8,953 nt of DNA. Origin: Bacteroidia bacterium (lineage in GTDB: Bacteria > Bacteroidota > Bacteroidia > Bacteroidales > BM520). The first letter of the stretch is position 1. The number at the start of each line of letters is the position of its first letter. The notes below the pieces were generated by a model, which worked only from the letters and a program-made list of their open reading frames with translations, had not been told where the DNA came from and made no database searches. The position numbers and the translations under genes are program-made. The stretch covers positions 1-8,953 of the forward strand of contig RZYD01000081.1 of assembly GCA_009930445.1 (NCBI GenBank), read 5' to 3'. Shown here one piece after another: positions 7,757 through 8,953 of the stretch.

Positions 7757-7790
7757 ACATTAGTTTATTATCAAAATTACTTAACTTCGG

Positions 7791-7798
7791 CAAAAATA
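7791..7798 (-). promoter_or_regulatory. metG promoter, -7 box
   Basis: On the minus strand TATTTTTG matches the Bacteroidota -7 consensus TAnnTTTG exactly. It ends 34 bases before the metG ATG, implying a leader near 30 bases. Upstream there is a CTG at 19 bases and a TTG at 24 bases; neither is an ideal -33 element. It lies in the 92-base spacer shared with the divergent LD-carboxypeptidase gene, whose own promoter I could not identify. Confidence 0.55.
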
Positions 7799-7848
7799 GG
7801 GAAGAATACCCGATTTTCAGTTCAATTTCAGAAATTTGCTGCATCTAA

Positions 7849-8886
7849 ATGACAAAAATGAAAAGACCAAAGCCCTTAAAAGCAGGTGATACGATAAGGA
7901 TTATTGCCCCGGCAGGGAAAATTGAAATGGGAATGCTTAACCAGGCTATCAGGCTTTTCAATGCTTGGGGGTTGGAAGTGGAGACAGGAAAGCACCTATT
8001 CAAGTCCTATAAAATGTTCAGTGCAACCGATGAAGAGCGTTTGGAAGACCTGCAGGATGCGTTGAATGACAAAAAAATAAAAGCCATAATTTGTGCACGT
8101 GGTGGATATGGAACAAACCGGATAATAGACAATGCTGACTTCTCGGAATTTACACAACACCCTAAATGGATTGTCGGCTATAGTGATATCACGATTTTGT
8201 TGATTCATGTTCAAAAGCATTGCGGGATCATAGCAGTACATGGAATAATGCCAAAAAATATCACCGGACAGGAGCCTGATTCGTCCGTTACTTCATTAAA
8301 AGAGGTTCTATTTGGCGGAAATCCGGTTTATACAATTAAAAACAATCCGTTAAACCGCATGGGTGCAGCACGGGGAGAGCTCACCGGAGGGAATCTATCC
8401 ATACTTTGCAGCTTAACCGGCACAGCCGACGAGCCAGAGTATACCGGAAAAATATTATTTCTGGAAGAAGTAGGTGAATACCATTACCATGTTGACAGAA
8501 TGCTGACCTCGCTTTATCGGTCGGGTAAACTGGAACAAATAAAAGGAATAATTATCGGAGATTTCACTGAAATAAAAGATTCTGACCCCGGAATCGGACA
8601 ACCGATATACGAAACCATTGCCTCATATGTTGCAGATTATAACTACCCGATAGTTTTTGGCTTTCCGGCTGGGCATAGCGGGGATAACCGTGCGCTTATC
8701 ATCGGAAGCGAAGTAGAAATTAAAGTTATGCCCGAATTTGCGGAAATAGCCTTTTTGTCGGAAACAGAAGAAGTAAAACAAAAATTTTCACTTCGCCAGT
8801 TCTTATTGACCATAATAATTACTGGGTTATTCTTTGCGCTGATCTGGATAATGGTTCATCTGTTTTTTGAAAAAATAATGAAATAA
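7849..8886 (+). CDS. LD-carboxypeptidase (peptidase S66) with C-terminal membrane anchor
   Basis: LdcA-type enzyme that removes the terminal D-alanine from murein tetrapeptides during peptidoglycan recycling. Family marks in the 345 residues are KAGDTIRIIAPAG (11-23) and ARGGYG (83-88). The nucleophile motif GYSDIT gives Ser112. EEVGE (206-210) holds the likely catalytic glutamate, and FGFPAGHSGDN has His276. These match the Ser-Glu-His triad of Pseudomonas LdcA. The S66 domain ends near residue 300, the usual full length. Here about 45 residues follow: a charged linker and a hydrophobic helix at about 317-339, ending in EKIMK. No signal peptide is seen, so the enzyme is probably cytoplasmic and tail-anchored to the inner membrane. 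The start is the ATG at 7849 or the in-frame ATG at 7858; neither has a clear ribosome binding site. It is divergent from metG. Confidence 0.92.
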   Translation: MTKMKRPKPLKAGDTIRIIAPAGKIEMGMLNQAIRLFNAWGLEVETGKHLFKSYKMFSATDEERLEDLQDALNDKKIKAIICARGGYGTNRIIDNADFSEFTQHPKWIVGYSDITILLIHVQKHCGIIAVHGIMPKNITGQEPDSSVTSLKEVLFGGNPVYTIKNNPLNRMGAARGELTGGNLSILCSLTGTADEPEYTGKILFLEEVGEYHYHVDRMLTSLYRSGKLEQIKGIIIGDFTEIKDSDPGIGQPIYETIASYVADYNYPIVFGFPAGHSGDNRALIIGSEVEIKVMPEFAEIAFLSETEEVKQKFSLRQFLLTIIITGLFFALIWIMVHLFFEKIMK

Positions 8887-8953
8887 TGAAGGGTTACTAT
8901 TTAAGCCGCTTTGTATTAATGAATTAATTAGGTTGGGAAAATTACGGGTTACC

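Noticed and set aside
7511..7852. 113-codon plus-strand frame opposite the 5' end of metG
   Set aside because: It is antisense to the highly conserved HIGH region of MetRS and covers the metG promoter.
8887..8953. Terminator or gene start after the LD-carboxypeptidase
   Set aside because: Only a five-base TTAAT/ATTAA pairing is visible, with no T tract; nothing can be supported in the last 67 bases.

Overview
The window looks like ordinary chromosome from a member of the Bacteroidota, probably Bacteroidales-like. The methionyl-tRNA synthetase has this group's long form: a four-cysteine zinc knuckle, KISTS in place of KMSKS, and a fused C-terminal tRNA-binding domain. Two promoters carry a TAnnTTTG -7 box, most starts lack a strong Shine-Dalgarno sequence, and the DNA is AT-rich. 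No mobile element, CRISPR array or phage gene was seen.

Layout. Positions 1-1947 (minus strand) hold nrfH-nrfA, the membrane quinol dehydrogenase and pentahaem nitrite reductase of respiratory nitrite ammonification. nrfA runs off the left edge, so about 50 C-terminal residues are missing. A 262-base spacer with two palindromes separates it from a divergent FMN nitroreductase (2210-2746, plus). Next come a GC-rich intrinsic terminator facing left (2749-2776), an odd leader-like stretch, and a small exported Spy/CpxP-like protein (2864-3277, minus). A tRNA-Arg(CCT) lies at 3422-3493 (minus).

The right half holds a divergent TetM/EF-G-type ribosomal protection GTPase (3719-5710, plus). It meets methionyl-tRNA synthetase (5711-7756, minus) stop codon to stop codon with no base between. 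After a 92-base divergent spacer with a good metG promoter lies an LD-carboxypeptidase of family S66 with an added C-terminal transmembrane helix (7849-8886, plus).

Functionally, the left end serves anaerobic nitrite respiration: NrfH passes quinol electrons to NrfA in the periplasm. The right half is translation (tRNA-Arg, ribosome-acting GTPase, MetRS) and murein recycling. I see no convincing undescribed multi-gene system. The most notable items are the atypical domain-IV tip of the TetM-like GTPase, the membrane-anchored LD-carboxypeptidase and the leader-like element at 2749-2836.
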